Below, in pieces: positions 45,214 through 54,709 of a DNA stretch of 64,000 nt; positions within the stretch are counted from its first letter, which is position 1, and each line of letters opens with the position of its first letter. The notes beneath the pieces are model-generated. The model ran no database searches. It saw nothing but the letters and a program-made list of their open reading frames with translations, and was not told the DNA's origin. Origin of the DNA: Hymenobacter cellulosivorans. Lineage in GTDB: Bacteria > Bacteroidota > Bacteroidia > Cytophagales > Hymenobacteraceae. The translations under genes and the position numbers were made by a program. Location of the stretch: NCBI RefSeq assembly GCF_022919135.1, contig NZ_CP095049.1, positions 744,001-808,000 on the forward strand. Reading direction: 5' to 3'.

Positions 45214-45387
45214 GGCTTTGGTTTGTTTTGGTAGGATTAGAGCAGAAATCGGTGCGGGGACCGAGCCTAATTATACGGCCAATCCGGAAGCGGGGCCAAG
45301 AAAATACGGTGACTTTTGGTAGCGTTGAGCTTCATCCTGAAGCTATTACAGCTTATTCTCTACCTCATCTTTAGCCCTCCCTATTCT

Positions 45388-45945
45388 ATGCCTCTGCGTT
45401 CTACCTGTTCGAGCCGCTTCCTTTACCAAGTAACGCTTGGGACGTTGCTGCTGACGCTTTCATTGACCAGTTGCCGCAGCGAGAAGGCAGCATTCCGCTT
45501 TCAGCCAACGCCTAACCCGGTCGAGAATCCGGCAACCTCACCTATGCCGCGGCCTGAGGCAGCTCCAGTTGCAGCCCCACCTCAGCAGCTGCTTGCCCAA
45601 TCCGCACGGCGCAGCCCGGGCAGTACTCTAACCCGCCCCGCCCCCCGACGCCGTACCGAGGCCCAGGCCGTCCGTACAGCCATGCCCCGGCCTACTCTCA
45701 TCAGAGAGGATCAGGTACATGGCCTCTCGCCGACAGCAAGTCAGCAGACACGGGCACCCCGGCAGGTACTATCCGCCAAGGGCAGCTTTCTGCAGATTCT
45801 GGGCACGGCCGTATTCGTGGCGGGCATCGTGCTAGGGGTGGTAACGGGTGGCTGGGCCGGGTTTGGCATCTTTGCCCTGGGCTCAGCGCTAGCCCTCATA
45901 CTGGCTTTTTGGGGCAGCTTTATTATTGACGGTGAACTACCGTAG
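45388..45945 (+). CDS. Hypothetical lipoprotein with C-terminal membrane segment (paralogue 2)
   Basis: The 185-residue protein (ATG at 45388) has the lipobox LLTLSLTSC, then CRSEKAAFRFQP, a Pro/Arg-rich linker and two hydrophobic C-terminal segments (ILGTAVFVAGIVLGVVTGGWAGFG). The start and end match paralogue 1, but the linker does not. It may be a local duplication. No function is known. Confidence 0.7.
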   Translation: MPLRSTCSSRFLYQVTLGTLLLTLSLTSCRSEKAAFRFQPTPNPVENPATSPMPRPEAAPVAAPPQQLLAQSARRSPGSTLTRPAPRRRTEAQAVRTAMPRPTLIREDQVHGLSPTASQQTRAPRQVLSAKGSFLQILGTAVFVAGIVLGVVTGGWAGFGIFALGSALALILAFWGSFIIDGELP

Positions 45946-45964
45946 GCTCCCGGCCACGCAACCT

Positions 45965-45972
45965 TATCTTTG
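45965..45972 (+). promoter_or_regulatory. hemB promoter -7 element
   Basis: TATCTTTG matches TAnnTTTG, 42 bases before the hemB ATG. A correctly spaced TTG is not seen. Confidence 0.4.
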
Positions 45973-46013
45973 CCGGCGTTGTTTTGCCCGGTTGAATCTT
46001 CCCAAACGTATCC

Positions 46014-47005
<992 letters not shown>

Positions 47006-47044
47006 ACCGGGTGCTTAAGGTTTACTAAAAGGCTACTTATTACA

Positions 47045-47079
47045 AAGGCCGTTCTGCTAGTCAGGACGGCTTTTTTTGT
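47045..47079 (+). terminator. hemB terminator
   Basis: AAAGGCCGTTCTG pairs with CAGGACGGCTTT and is followed by a TTTTTTT run, 40 bases after the hemB stop. Confidence 0.85.
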
Positions 47080-47083
47080 TGCG

Positions 47084-47234
47084 CAAAAACTTTTTGTACT
47101 AAAAAAATTAGCAAATATTAGCTCCCTATATAGCCTTAATGCACACTATTACGTAATATTACGAAAGCAACGGGGTAGACACCTGCTCCAAGTCTTTAGT
47201 AAAGAGTTTTTAGCAAACCATTTTAGCAAAAGCC
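47084..47234. promoter_or_regulatory. AT-rich leader before the vWA/LRR cassette
   Basis: This stretch is far more AT-rich than its surroundings. It holds the palindrome ATTACGTAAT (47148-47157), TATTACG twice 10 bases apart (47147 and 47157), and TTAGCAAA three times (47108, 47210, 47223), the last two 13 bases apart. No -7/-33 pair is clear. It probably carries the cassette promoter and binding sites. Confidence 0.45.
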
Positions 47235-47549
47235 ATGACTCAGTCTCCTTTTCAGTATCGCCACGGCGACGTCCTGATTGCTCCGGTGGCGGCCTTGCCT
47301 GCCGGTTCGGTTCCGCGCACGGGCTTGGTGTTGGCCCACGGTGAGCACACCGGGCACAGCCACCGCATCCGGGAGTTTGGCGCGGCCAGCCTGTACGTGT
47401 ATGGCAAGGACTTGTATCTGCTGGTTTCGGCCCCGAAGGCTACACTGGTGCACGAGGAGCACCGGCCCATTGAGCTGCCGGTGGGTGTGTACCGCGTTTG
47501 GCAGCAGCGCGAGTATACCCCTTCCGCCATCCGAACCGTAGTAGACTAA
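47235..47549 (+). CDS. Small conserved protein (GDVLI / HEEHRPIELP type)
   Basis: The 104-residue protein shows the pattern HGDVLIAPVAALPAG, VLAHGEHTGHSHRI, SLYVYGKDLYLLV, and TLVHEEHRPIELPVGVYRVWQQREYTP. It is beta-rich with clustered His residues (GEHTGHSH and HEEH), which could bind metal as in a cupin-like fold; that is inference. Similar proteins are found in prophages and in operons with DUF6745 proteins. It lies 13 bases before the DUF6745-like gene. The function is unknown. Confidence 0.75.
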   Translation: MTQSPFQYRHGDVLIAPVAALPAGSVPRTGLVLAHGEHTGHSHRIREFGAASLYVYGKDLYLLVSAPKATLVHEEHRPIELPVGVYRVWQQREYTPSAIRTVVD

Positions 47550-47562
47550 AAACCTGCCGCTT

Positions 47563-48516
47563 ATGTTCAGCATCAACGCCCGGGGCCGCCACCTACGCAA
47601 GCCTGCTGCCGAAATTCCGCAGGCCGCCGAGCCAGCCGTGCCCTACCGCACCAGCCCGCCCAGCGTGCCTGCTCCAGCTTACCCGCTAGTACCTCCTACT
47701 GGTCCGGTGCGCGCTACCCCGGAGGTGGCCCGGGCCTTGTTGCTGTCGGGCCGCCAGCCCGAGGAGCTGATTGTCAGTGGGGCGCTGCGGCTGAACGGGG
47801 AACCCCGGCTACGGGAGCTACCCCGTTTTCTGGAGTGCACCCATCTGGAAGTCAACGACTGCCCCAACCTGGAACTGCTGCCCGAGCGCCTGCGGGCCAC
47901 CAGCGTGCAGGCCGCCCGTACCGCCGTCCGGGAGCTGACCGGCGACTGGCTGGTGCGCGAAAGCCTCAACCTGAGCGGTAACCGGCAACTGCGGCGGCTG
48001 CCTGAGCGCCTCACGGCCCGCTCTCTGGATGTATCCAATTGCCCTTTGCTGGTGCAGCTACCCGCCACCATTCACCTCACGCACTGGCTGGAAGTAGCTG
48101 GCAGTGGGCTGACGGGCCTGCCCAGTGGCCTGCGGGTAAACATCCACTGGCAAGGCACGGCGGTGGATGAGCGTACCGCCTTCCGGCCCGAGGACCTGAA
48201 GGCCGTGGACATCCTGAACGTGCGCAACGTGACGCGGCGGCGGGTGCTGCTGGAGCGGTTCGGGCTCGACCGGTTTGTGCAGGAAGTGGGCGGCCTGGTT
48301 ATCGACCGGGACCGGGACGCGGGTGGGGAGCGGCAGCTGCTCAACATTCCGCTGGAAGGCGACGAGCCCATTGTGGCGTTGCGCGTTATCTGTCCCTCCA
48401 CGGCTCATACCTACGTGCTGCGGGTGCCGCCCCATATTCGCACCTGCCGCCGGGCCGCTGCCTGGCTGGCGGGCTTCGAGAATGAGCACGACTACCGGCC
48501 CCTAATTGAAACCTAG
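47563..48516 (+). CDS. DUF6745-like leucine-rich protein
   Basis: The 317-residue protein starts with a Pro-rich region of about 50 residues. It has leucine-rich repeats such as LRELPRFLECTHLEVNDCPNL, LRRLPERLTARSLDVSNCPLL and LTGLPSGLRVNIHWQGTAVDE. It closes with a domain containing CPSTAHTYVLRVPPHIRTCRRAAAWLAGFENEHDYRP, the conserved DUF6745 end. It follows a small conserved protein by 13 bases and precedes a vWA gene by 119. LRR proteins usually mediate protein contacts. The function is unknown. Confidence 0.75.
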   Translation: MFSINARGRHLRKPAAEIPQAAEPAVPYRTSPPSVPAPAYPLVPPTGPVRATPEVARALLLSGRQPEELIVSGALRLNGEPRLRELPRFLECTHLEVNDCPNLELLPERLRATSVQAARTAVRELTGDWLVRESLNLSGNRQLRRLPERLTARSLDVSNCPLLVQLPATIHLTHWLEVAGSGLTGLPSGLRVNIHWQGTAVDERTAFRPEDLKAVDILNVRNVTRRRVLLERFGLDRFVQEVGGLVIDRDRDAGGERQLLNIPLEGDEPIVALRVICPSTAHTYVLRVPPHIRTCRRAAAWLAGFENEHDYRPLIET

Positions 48517-48635
48517 GCGGCCCGGGCATATAGCCCATCCAGAATATCTGATTTCTTAACTACTTTCCCGCCCCTGGTCCAGGTGCGGGCCGGGTTTTAC
48601 TTGCCCTATTTTCCTATTCCCTTTCTCTTTCTCCT

Positions 48636-50483
48636 ATGCAAATAACGCAGCAGCCCACCACCCCGGTGATTCTCGAAAACCTGGCCGACACGACCAGCCT
48701 GCTCCTAAAATTTCGGGAAGACGTACCCAATCCGCAGCGCCGCCCGCTCAACGTAGCCCTGGTGATTGACCGCAGTGGCAGCATGGCCGGCGCCCCGCTT
48801 CGCTACGCCCTGCAGGCCGCCGCCGATTTCGTGGACCGCCTCACGGCCGACGACCGGCTGAGCATTGTGGTGTACGACGACGTAGTAAGCACCCTGCTGG
48901 ATGCCCAACTTGTGACCGATAAAGACGGTATTAAACGGATTTTGCAAGGCGTGCGGGCCGGGGGCCTGACCAACCTGAGCGGCGGCTGGCTGCAAGGCTG
49001 TGAGCTGGTGGCCAAGCACAAAACCGACCAGCACGTAAACCGCGTGCTGCTACTCACCGACGGGCAGGCCAACAACGGCATTACCAACCCCGCCATCCTG
49101 ATTAATACTGCCAGCAAGAAGGCCGAAGAGGGCATCACGACGACTACCCTGGGCTTCGGCAGCCACTTCGAGGAAGACTTGCTGATCGGCATGGCCCGGG
49201 CCGCGGCCGGCAACTTCTACTTTATTCAGTCGTTGGACGATGCGGCCGACGTGTTCGGTATTGAGCTCGACAGCCTCAAGGCCATTGCGGCGCAAAATCT
49301 GACCGTTACCCTCACACCCATTGCGCCTACGCAAATTGCGGATGTGCTGAGCCTGGCCCGGCAGGAAGCGCAGCCCGACGGCCGCATGGTGCTGCACCTG
49401 GGGGATGTGTACGAGAATGAGGATAAAGTTCTGGGCCTGCAGCTCCAGTTGCCGGCTCTGCCGGCCGGCGCCCACCAGCTGCTGCACGTAGCCTACCGCG
49501 CCGACGCCATTCGCAACGGCAGCATCGAGGCTATTTCCGGCGAGCATACAGTACAATTCACCGCGGGCGGCATTGAGGCCGTGGCCACAGCTTCCGACGG
49601 TGGCGTGATGCTGGAGCTGGCCCGCCTGCGCATTGCCCGCGACAAAGAACGAGCCGTGGACCTGGCCGATGCCAGCAAGCACGCCGAAGCCGAAGCCCTG
49701 CTGCACCAGCTGGTGGCCGAGCTAACGGCCAAAGGCCTGCACGAGCACTTCGAGATTGCCGAGGAAATCGACCAGATCAACCACTACGCCCAGCGCATTG
49801 CCAGCCGCCACCTCGACAACGAGAGCCGCAAGGAACTGCGCGACCAGGCCTTCCAGGGCCGCCGGGCCCGGGTCGATTTGGCCGGCCGCGGCGTAAGCGT
49901 CGACCAGGCGGCCCACGCGCTGCCGGTGGTGAGCGAGCCGGGCACGGGCGTCGAGCTGGTGTGCTTCCGCGAGGGTGGCAAGCTGCGCGTGCGGGTTGTT
50001 TCGGCCGGCTACGATGACTTGAACATCCAGTTTCCGCGGGCTATCCGGGCTGAGGGCGCGCATTACATCGTTGAGGAGCTGGAGCGCAGTGCTGATGGCA
50101 CGTTCTACCGGGCCAAGGGCAACATCACCCGCCTCGTGCGGCCGGGCGAAACCGACCCGCTGGCTGGCGGCCACTCCGGCTCGTCGCGCAGCCGGAGCGC
50201 AAGCAGCGCCAGCTCTCGCCCCACCAAGCCCGCCGCTACGCTCGCCGACCTGGAGGAAACCGACACTATCGGCTCGGGCATCCTGATTCAGTGCGTGAAG
50301 GACGGCAGCAAGCTGCGGGCCCGGGTGGTGAGCGACGGGTTTGACCCCAACTGGAACATGCGCTTCCCCCGCGGCATCCGCGACGAAAGCACCCTATTCG
50401 TGGTGGAGCACGTCAATACCGCCCCCGATGGCAAGTCCTACATTGCCAGCGGCGAAATCAAAAAGTTCGTGCAAACCACTTAA
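48636..50483 (+). CDS. vWA domain protein with duplicated C-terminal module
   Basis: The 615-residue cytosolic protein has a von Willebrand A domain with an intact MIDAS start DRSGS at residues 45-49, LTNLSGG and LLTDGQANNG, so metal-dependent ligand binding is likely. After a beta-sandwich region and a long helical segment (residues 325-410) come two copies of a module of about 62 residues at 439-501 and 549-611. Each has (V/I)xCxxxGxKLRxRVVSxG, FPRxIRxE and a final (G/S)xIxxxV. A Ser/Arg-rich linker separates them. There is no signal peptide. It ends the cassette and a strong terminator follows. Confidence 0.82.
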   Translation: MQITQQPTTPVILENLADTTSLLLKFREDVPNPQRRPLNVALVIDRSGSMAGAPLRYALQAAADFVDRLTADDRLSIVVYDDVVSTLLDAQLVTDKDGIKRILQGVRAGGLTNLSGGWLQGCELVAKHKTDQHVNRVLLLTDGQANNGITNPAILINTASKKAEEGITTTTLGFGSHFEEDLLIGMARAAAGNFYFIQSLDDAADVFGIELDSLKAIAAQNLTVTLTPIAPTQIADVLSLARQEAQPDGRMVLHLGDVYENEDKVLGLQLQLPALPAGAHQLLHVAYRADAIRNGSIEAISGEHTVQFTAGGIEAVATASDGGVMLELARLRIARDKERAVDLADASKHAEAEALLHQLVAELTAKGLHEHFEIAEEIDQINHYAQRIASRHLDNESRKELRDQAFQGRRARVDLAGRGVSVDQAAHALPVVSEPGTGVELVCFREGGKLRVRVVSAGYDDLNIQFPRAIRAEGAHYIVEELERSADGTFYRAKGNITRLVRPGETDPLAGGHSGSSRSRSASSASSRPTKPAATLADLEETDTIGSGILIQCVKDGSKLRARVVSDGFDPNWNMRFPRGIRDESTLFVVEHVNTAPDGKSYIASGEIKKFVQTT

Positions 50484-50505
50484 GCTGGTTGTAAGCGCAT
50501 CCGTA

Positions 50506-50552
50506 AGCAGCCCGGAGTTCCTGTTGAGGCAGGGGCGCCGGGCTGCTTTTTT
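50506..50552 (+). terminator. Terminator after the vWA cassette
   Basis: AGCAGCCCGGAG and CGCCGGGCTGCT are the arms around a loop of about 20 bases and are followed by TTTTTT, 23 bases after the vWA stop. Confidence 0.85.
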
Positions 50553-50903
50553 GTGGTACTACCACCGAAACTCCGGTGTGGGCACTGTCACTCTGTTCGA
50601 TTTATACTCTAGTCTTAAGGGGGAATATCCTTGCTGTCTGGCCCTTGCCTACTGTCGGGCTCCGGCAACAATGACATAATCTTAACACCTCGACGCAGGG
50701 CTAAACGGCTGGCTTTCCTTATCTTCATTAGACATAGTGAATCTTTGCTTTTACAGCTCAACAGCAACATTCTTTTCGTCTTACGCCCAACTGGCGCTTA
50801 CCTGCTCCTTTTATCTACTTCCGCTTTCGGCCCAAACCCGGGAGTATTCACCTACTGCAAGCTTGCCCTAATTCCATGTTCCACAACCTCTACCAACTCC
50901 GCT
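50553..50903 (+). other. Intergenic region before the sugar-dehydrogenase-like gene
   Basis: This roughly 350-base stretch is open in the frame of the next gene, but its translation is not protein-like and the signal peptide begins only at 50904. A sequence AATCTTTG near 50740 resembles a -7 element with one mismatch. I see no repeats or RNA gene here. Confidence 0.4.
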
Positions 50904-53900
50904 ATGAAATCACGTCTCCGTATTGGGCGGCCCACCAGCCGCCAGATCCGCCCCTCGACGGTTAAGCTGCAAATGGCCTTGCTACTCCTGTTGCTGAGCT
51001 TGCTGGCCCTCACGGCCACGGCCCAAACTTTCCCGGCCGGCTTCAATCAGGTACAGGTCAGCAGCGGCATCAGCAACCCCACGGTGCTGGCCTTCGCCCC
51101 CGACGGGCGCATTTTTGTGGGCGAACAGGGCGGCGGCCTGCGGGTTATTAAAAACGGCAGTTTGCTGGCGACGCCTTTTGTGCGGCTCAGCGTGAATTCC
51201 AGCGGGGAGCGGGGCCTGATCGGCATAGCCCTCGACCCGAACTTTAGCACCAACAACTACCTCTACCTGTATTATACGGTGAGCACGGCGCCGGTGCACA
51301 ACCGCATCAGCCGCTTCACGGCCGCCGGCGACGTAGCCGTGGCCGGCAGTGAGGTCGTTATTCTGGAACTGGACCCGCTGAGCTCGGCCACCAACCACAA
51401 CGGGGGAGCCATGAGCTTCGGGGCCGACGGCAAGCTCTACGTGGCCATCGGGGAAAACGCCAACGGCAGCCACGCCCAGAACCTGGACACCTACCACGGC
51501 AAGTTTCTGCGCATCAACCCCGACGGGTCGGTACCGGCCGGCAACCCCTTCCCCACGGGCTCCGAGCAGCGCCGCCGGGTGTGGAGCTACGGGCTGCGTA
51601 ACCCGTACACCTTCGCCATTCATCCCACCACGGGCCGGATTTTTCTCAATGACGTTGGGCAGAATACCTGGGAGGAAATAGATGACGCTACCACCGGGGG
51701 CCGCAACTTTGGCTGGCCCGCCACGGAGGGCGCTACCACGGCCGCCGGTGTCACGAGCCCGGTGTTCAGCTACCCCCACGGCACCGGCGACGGGCGGGGC
51801 TGCGCCATTACGGGCGGCACGTTCTTCACTCCGGCTACTACTAACTACCCGGCTTCCTACCTGGGCAAGTACTTCTACCAGGACTTGTGCAACCAGTGGA
51901 TCAACTACATTGACTTGTCGGGCAGCACGCCCGTCCGCTCGCCTTTTGCCACGGCCCTGCCCGGCAACGCGGTGGGCCTGACCACCGGCCTCGACGGCAA
52001 CCTGTATTACCTGAGCCGTAGCGCCGGGGCCTTGTACAAAGTAGTGTACACACCCGCTACCAGCGCCCCGGTTATTACCGGGCAGCCGGCCAACGTGAGC
52101 GTCGCGCCGGGGCAGGCGGCTTCGTTTACGGTAACGGCTACCGGCACGGCCCCACTGAGCTACCAGTGGCAGAAAAACGGAGTGAACATTGCCGGGGCTA
52201 CGGCGGCTACCTACACCATTGCCAGCGTAACCGCCGCCAGTGCCGGCCAGTATCGGGCCGTGGTAACCAACGCGGTAGGCTCCGTGACCAGCGCCGCGGC
52301 CACGCTGACGGTTACGGCGCCCAATACCGCCCCCACAGCCCAGATTCTGACCCCGGCCGAGGGCACAACCTACGTGGCGGGCACCACCGTTACCTTCTCG
52401 GCCGACGCCACCGATGCTGAGGACGGCGCCCTGCCGGCGAGTGCTTTCAGCTGGCAAGTCGACTTTCACCACGACACCCACGTGCACGACGGCACACCGT
52501 TCAACCAGGGCCAGAAAACCGGCTCCTTTGCCATTCCCAACACCGGCGAAACGGCCGCTAACGTATGGTACCGCCTGTATTTGACCGTGACGGATGCCGG
52601 AGGCCTGAAAACCACTGTGTACCGCGACATTTACCCCCGCGCCTCCGTGCTGAGCTTCGCCACCAATCCGGCCGGCCTGCGCCTCACTCTCGACGGGCAG
52701 CCCCTGACCACTCCAGCCACCGTGACCAGCGTGGAAGGCGTGCTGCGAACCCTGGGCGTGGTTAGCCCGCAGACAGTGAACGGAATAACCTACGAATTTA
52801 CGGGCTGGAGCCAGGGCGGCACGGCCACTCAAACCCTGACCACCCCAACGGAAGATGCCACCTATACGGCCAGCTTCCGGGTAGTGCCCACCGGGCAGGC
52901 CGTGACCAGCTTTACCTTGTTCAACGCTGATACCGACCAGCCCATAGCCGGCTACGACCCGCTGCCGGCCGGGGCGGTACTCAACCTGGCCACGCTGCCC
53001 TCGCGCCACCTGAATATCCGGGCCAACACCAACCCAGCCACGGTGGGCAGCGTGCGGTTTGGCTACGATGCCACGGCCAACTTCCGGACGGAAAACACGG
53101 TACCCTACGCCCTAGCCGGTGACAATGGCCCCACCGACTACCTGCCCTGGACGCCGACCGTAGGCAGCCACATGCTGACGGCGACGCCCTACACCGCCAC
53201 CGGAGCCACCGGCACGGCCGGCCAGGCCCTGACGGTTACGTTCACCGTGACGGATGCTACGCTGCGCACGCCTGAAAACCCGACGAATACCGTGGCGGGC
53301 CTGTCCTACAGCTACTACGAAGGCGCCGGCTGGACCGTGCTGCCCAATTTCTCGGCCCTGACCCCGGTGAAAACAGGTTCGGTAACGGGGTTTGATTTGA
53401 GTCCGCGCAATCGGAACGACGACTTTGCCTTCCGCTACACCGGCTACGTGCGCGTACCCACCGACGGCGTGTATACCTTCTATACCACCTCCGACGACGG
53501 CAGCCAGCTGTTCATTGGCAACCAGTTGGTGGTCAACAATGACGGGCTGCACGGAGCCACCGAGAAGTCGGGCACGATTGGGCTGCGGGCGGGCGTACAT
53601 GCGCTGACAGTTACCTTTTTTGAGCGGACCGGTGCCGAGATGCTGAACGTAAGCTACGCGGGCCCAGGACTTACCAAGCAAGCAGTGCCCGCTGCGGCGC
53701 TGGTGCGGCCGGGGACTGCTGCCGCAGCTGCCGTTTATGTATCGGACCTAACGTGGGTATCGGCTAGTAACGGCTGGGGGCCGGTGGAGCGCGACGGCAG
53801 CAACGGGGAGCTGGACCCGAGTGACGGCAAAACGCTGAGTGTGGGCGGCATCACCTATGCCAAGGGCCTGGGCGTGCATTCGGCTTCCGAAATCGTGTAT

Positions 53901-54464
53901 GCCCTGAACGGCTCTTATGCCCGCTTCCTGTCCGACGTGGGCGTGGATGATGAGGTAGGCAGCAACGGCACGGTGAACTTCCAGGTGTATCTGGACGGTG
54001 CCCTGGCGTATACGAGCGGCAGGCTGAGCGGCAGCTCGGCCACGAGCCGCATCGACCTGAACGTCAGCGGCAAAAACGAGCTGCGGCTGGTCGTTACCAA
54101 TGGCGGCGACAATGCCAGCTACGACCACGCCAGCTGGGCTGGGGCCCGCCTGCTGCCGGCCGGGGAGCAGCAGCCAGCCTTGCGGGCCCCGGCTGCCCGC
54201 CCCGACGCACTGCCCTTTAGCCTCTACCCCAACCCCGCCCGCTCGGCCGTGACCCTAAGCCTGCAGCTGCCCGAGGCCCAGGCGTCCGTGCGCGTGACGG
54301 TGCGCGACGCCCTGGGTCGGTCGGTAACGGAGTCCACGCAGGCAGTTCCGGCTGGTTATTCGGAGCAGAGCCTGCCGCTGCAACACCTGACCCCGGGCGT
54401 GTACTTCGTGACCGTGCAGACCCATAACGAGAGCAGCACCCAGCGGCTGGTGGTAGGCGAATAG
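50904..54464 (+). CDS. Secreted PQQ-type sugar dehydrogenase-like protein with Ig, PA14, NPCBM and T9SS domains
   Basis: The 1186-residue protein starts at ATG 50904 with a signal peptide (MALLLLLLSLLALTATAQ). Residues about 32-385 form a glucose/sorbosone dehydrogenase beta-propeller (GLIGIALDPNF, TNHNGGAMSFGADGKLYVAIGEN, WSYGLRNPYTFAIHP). An Ig-like domain follows at 386-472 (YQWQKNGVNIAG), then a cysteine-poor region, a PA14 domain at about 799-932 (FYTTSDDGSQLFIG) and an NPCBM domain at about 944-1085 (YAKGLGVHSASEIVY). It ends with a T9SS type A sorting signal (FSLYPNPARSAV to the end). It is exported and probably binds or oxidises sugars outside the cell. Confidence 0.88.
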   Translation: MKSRLRIGRPTSRQIRPSTVKLQMALLLLLLSLLALTATAQTFPAGFNQVQVSSGISNPTVLAFAPDGRIFVGEQGGGLRVIKNGSLLATPFVRLSVNSSGERGLIGIALDPNFSTNNYLYLYYTVSTAPVHNRISRFTAAGDVAVAGSEVVILELDPLSSATNHNGGAMSFGADGKLYVAIGENANGSHAQNLDTYHGKFLRINPDGSVPAGNPFPTGSEQRRRVWSYGLRNPYTFAIHPTTGRIFLNDVGQNTWEEIDDATTGGRNFGWPATEGATTAAGVTSPVFSYPHGTGDGRGCAITGGTFFTPATTNYPASYLGKYFYQDLCNQWINYIDLSGSTPVRSPFATALPGNAVGLTTGLDGNLYYLSRSAGALYKVVYTPATSAPVITGQPANVSVAPGQAASFTVTATGTAPLSYQWQKNGVNIAGATAATYTIASVTAASAGQYRAVVTNAVGSVTSAAATLTVTAPNTAPTAQILTPAEGTTYVAGTTVTFSADATDAEDGALPASAFSWQVDFHHDTHVHDGTPFNQGQKTGSFAIPNTGETAANVWYRLYLTVTDAGGLKTTVYRDIYPRASVLSFATNPAGLRLTLDGQPLTTPATVTSVEGVLRTLGVVSPQTVNGITYEFTGWSQGGTATQTLTTPTEDATYTASFRVVPTGQAVTSFTLFNADTDQPIAGYDPLPAGAVLNLATLPSRHLNIRANTNPATVGSVRFGYDATANFRTENTVPYALAGDNGPTDYLPWTPTVGSHMLTATPYTATGATGTAGQALTVTFTVTDATLRTPENPTNTVAGLSYSYYEGAGWTVLPNFSALTPVKTGSVTGFDLSPRNRNDDFAFRYTGYVRVPTDGVYTFYTTSDDGSQLFIGNQLVVNNDGLHGATEKSGTIGLRAGVHALTVTFFERTGAEMLNVSYAGPGLTKQAVPAAALVRPGTAAAAAVYVSDLTWVSASNGWGPVERDGSNGELDPSDGKTLSVGGITYAKGLGVHSASEIVYALNGSYARFLSDVGVDDEVGSNGTVNFQVYLDGALAYTSGRLSGSSATSRIDLNVSGKNELRLVVTNGGDNASYDHASWAGARLLPAGEQQPALRAPAARPDALPFSLYPNPARSAVTLSLQLPEAQASVRVTVRDALGRSVTESTQAVPAGYSEQSLPLQHLTPGVYFVTVQTHNESSTQRLVVGE

Positions 54465-54490
54465 GTTACTACTCCTGCTTGCTAAAACCC

Positions 54491-54523
54491 AACAGGGCGA
54501 ATCCGGTGGATTCGCCCTGTTTT
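54491..54523. terminator. Terminator after the T9SS protein gene
   Basis: AACAGGGCGAATCC and GGATTCGCCCTGTT form a perfect stem with a 5-base loop and are followed by TTTGC. It lies 27 bases beyond the stop at 54464. The remaining gap to 54709 shows no further feature. Confidence 0.85.
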
Positions 54524-54709
54524 GCTGCGTGGGAAAGCCTAGCCGCTTTATGCTTCAAAGCTGCTCCGCTACGAAGGATGCGGCTCGGCGGGGTGCTAGG
54601 CCTAAACGGCTGTAACCGGGCGAAAAGTAGTGGGTGGATTTCGCGGCTAGTCCCGCAATATTTGCTCAATTTTGTTGGTTGCCAACTGCCCCATTACCCA
54701 GTTACTCTT

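Noticed and set aside
50982..53009. Long minus-strand open frame (675 codons)
   Set aside because: It is antisense to the secreted dehydrogenase-like protein, with Gly/Arg/His-rich composition typical of GC-rich shadow frames.
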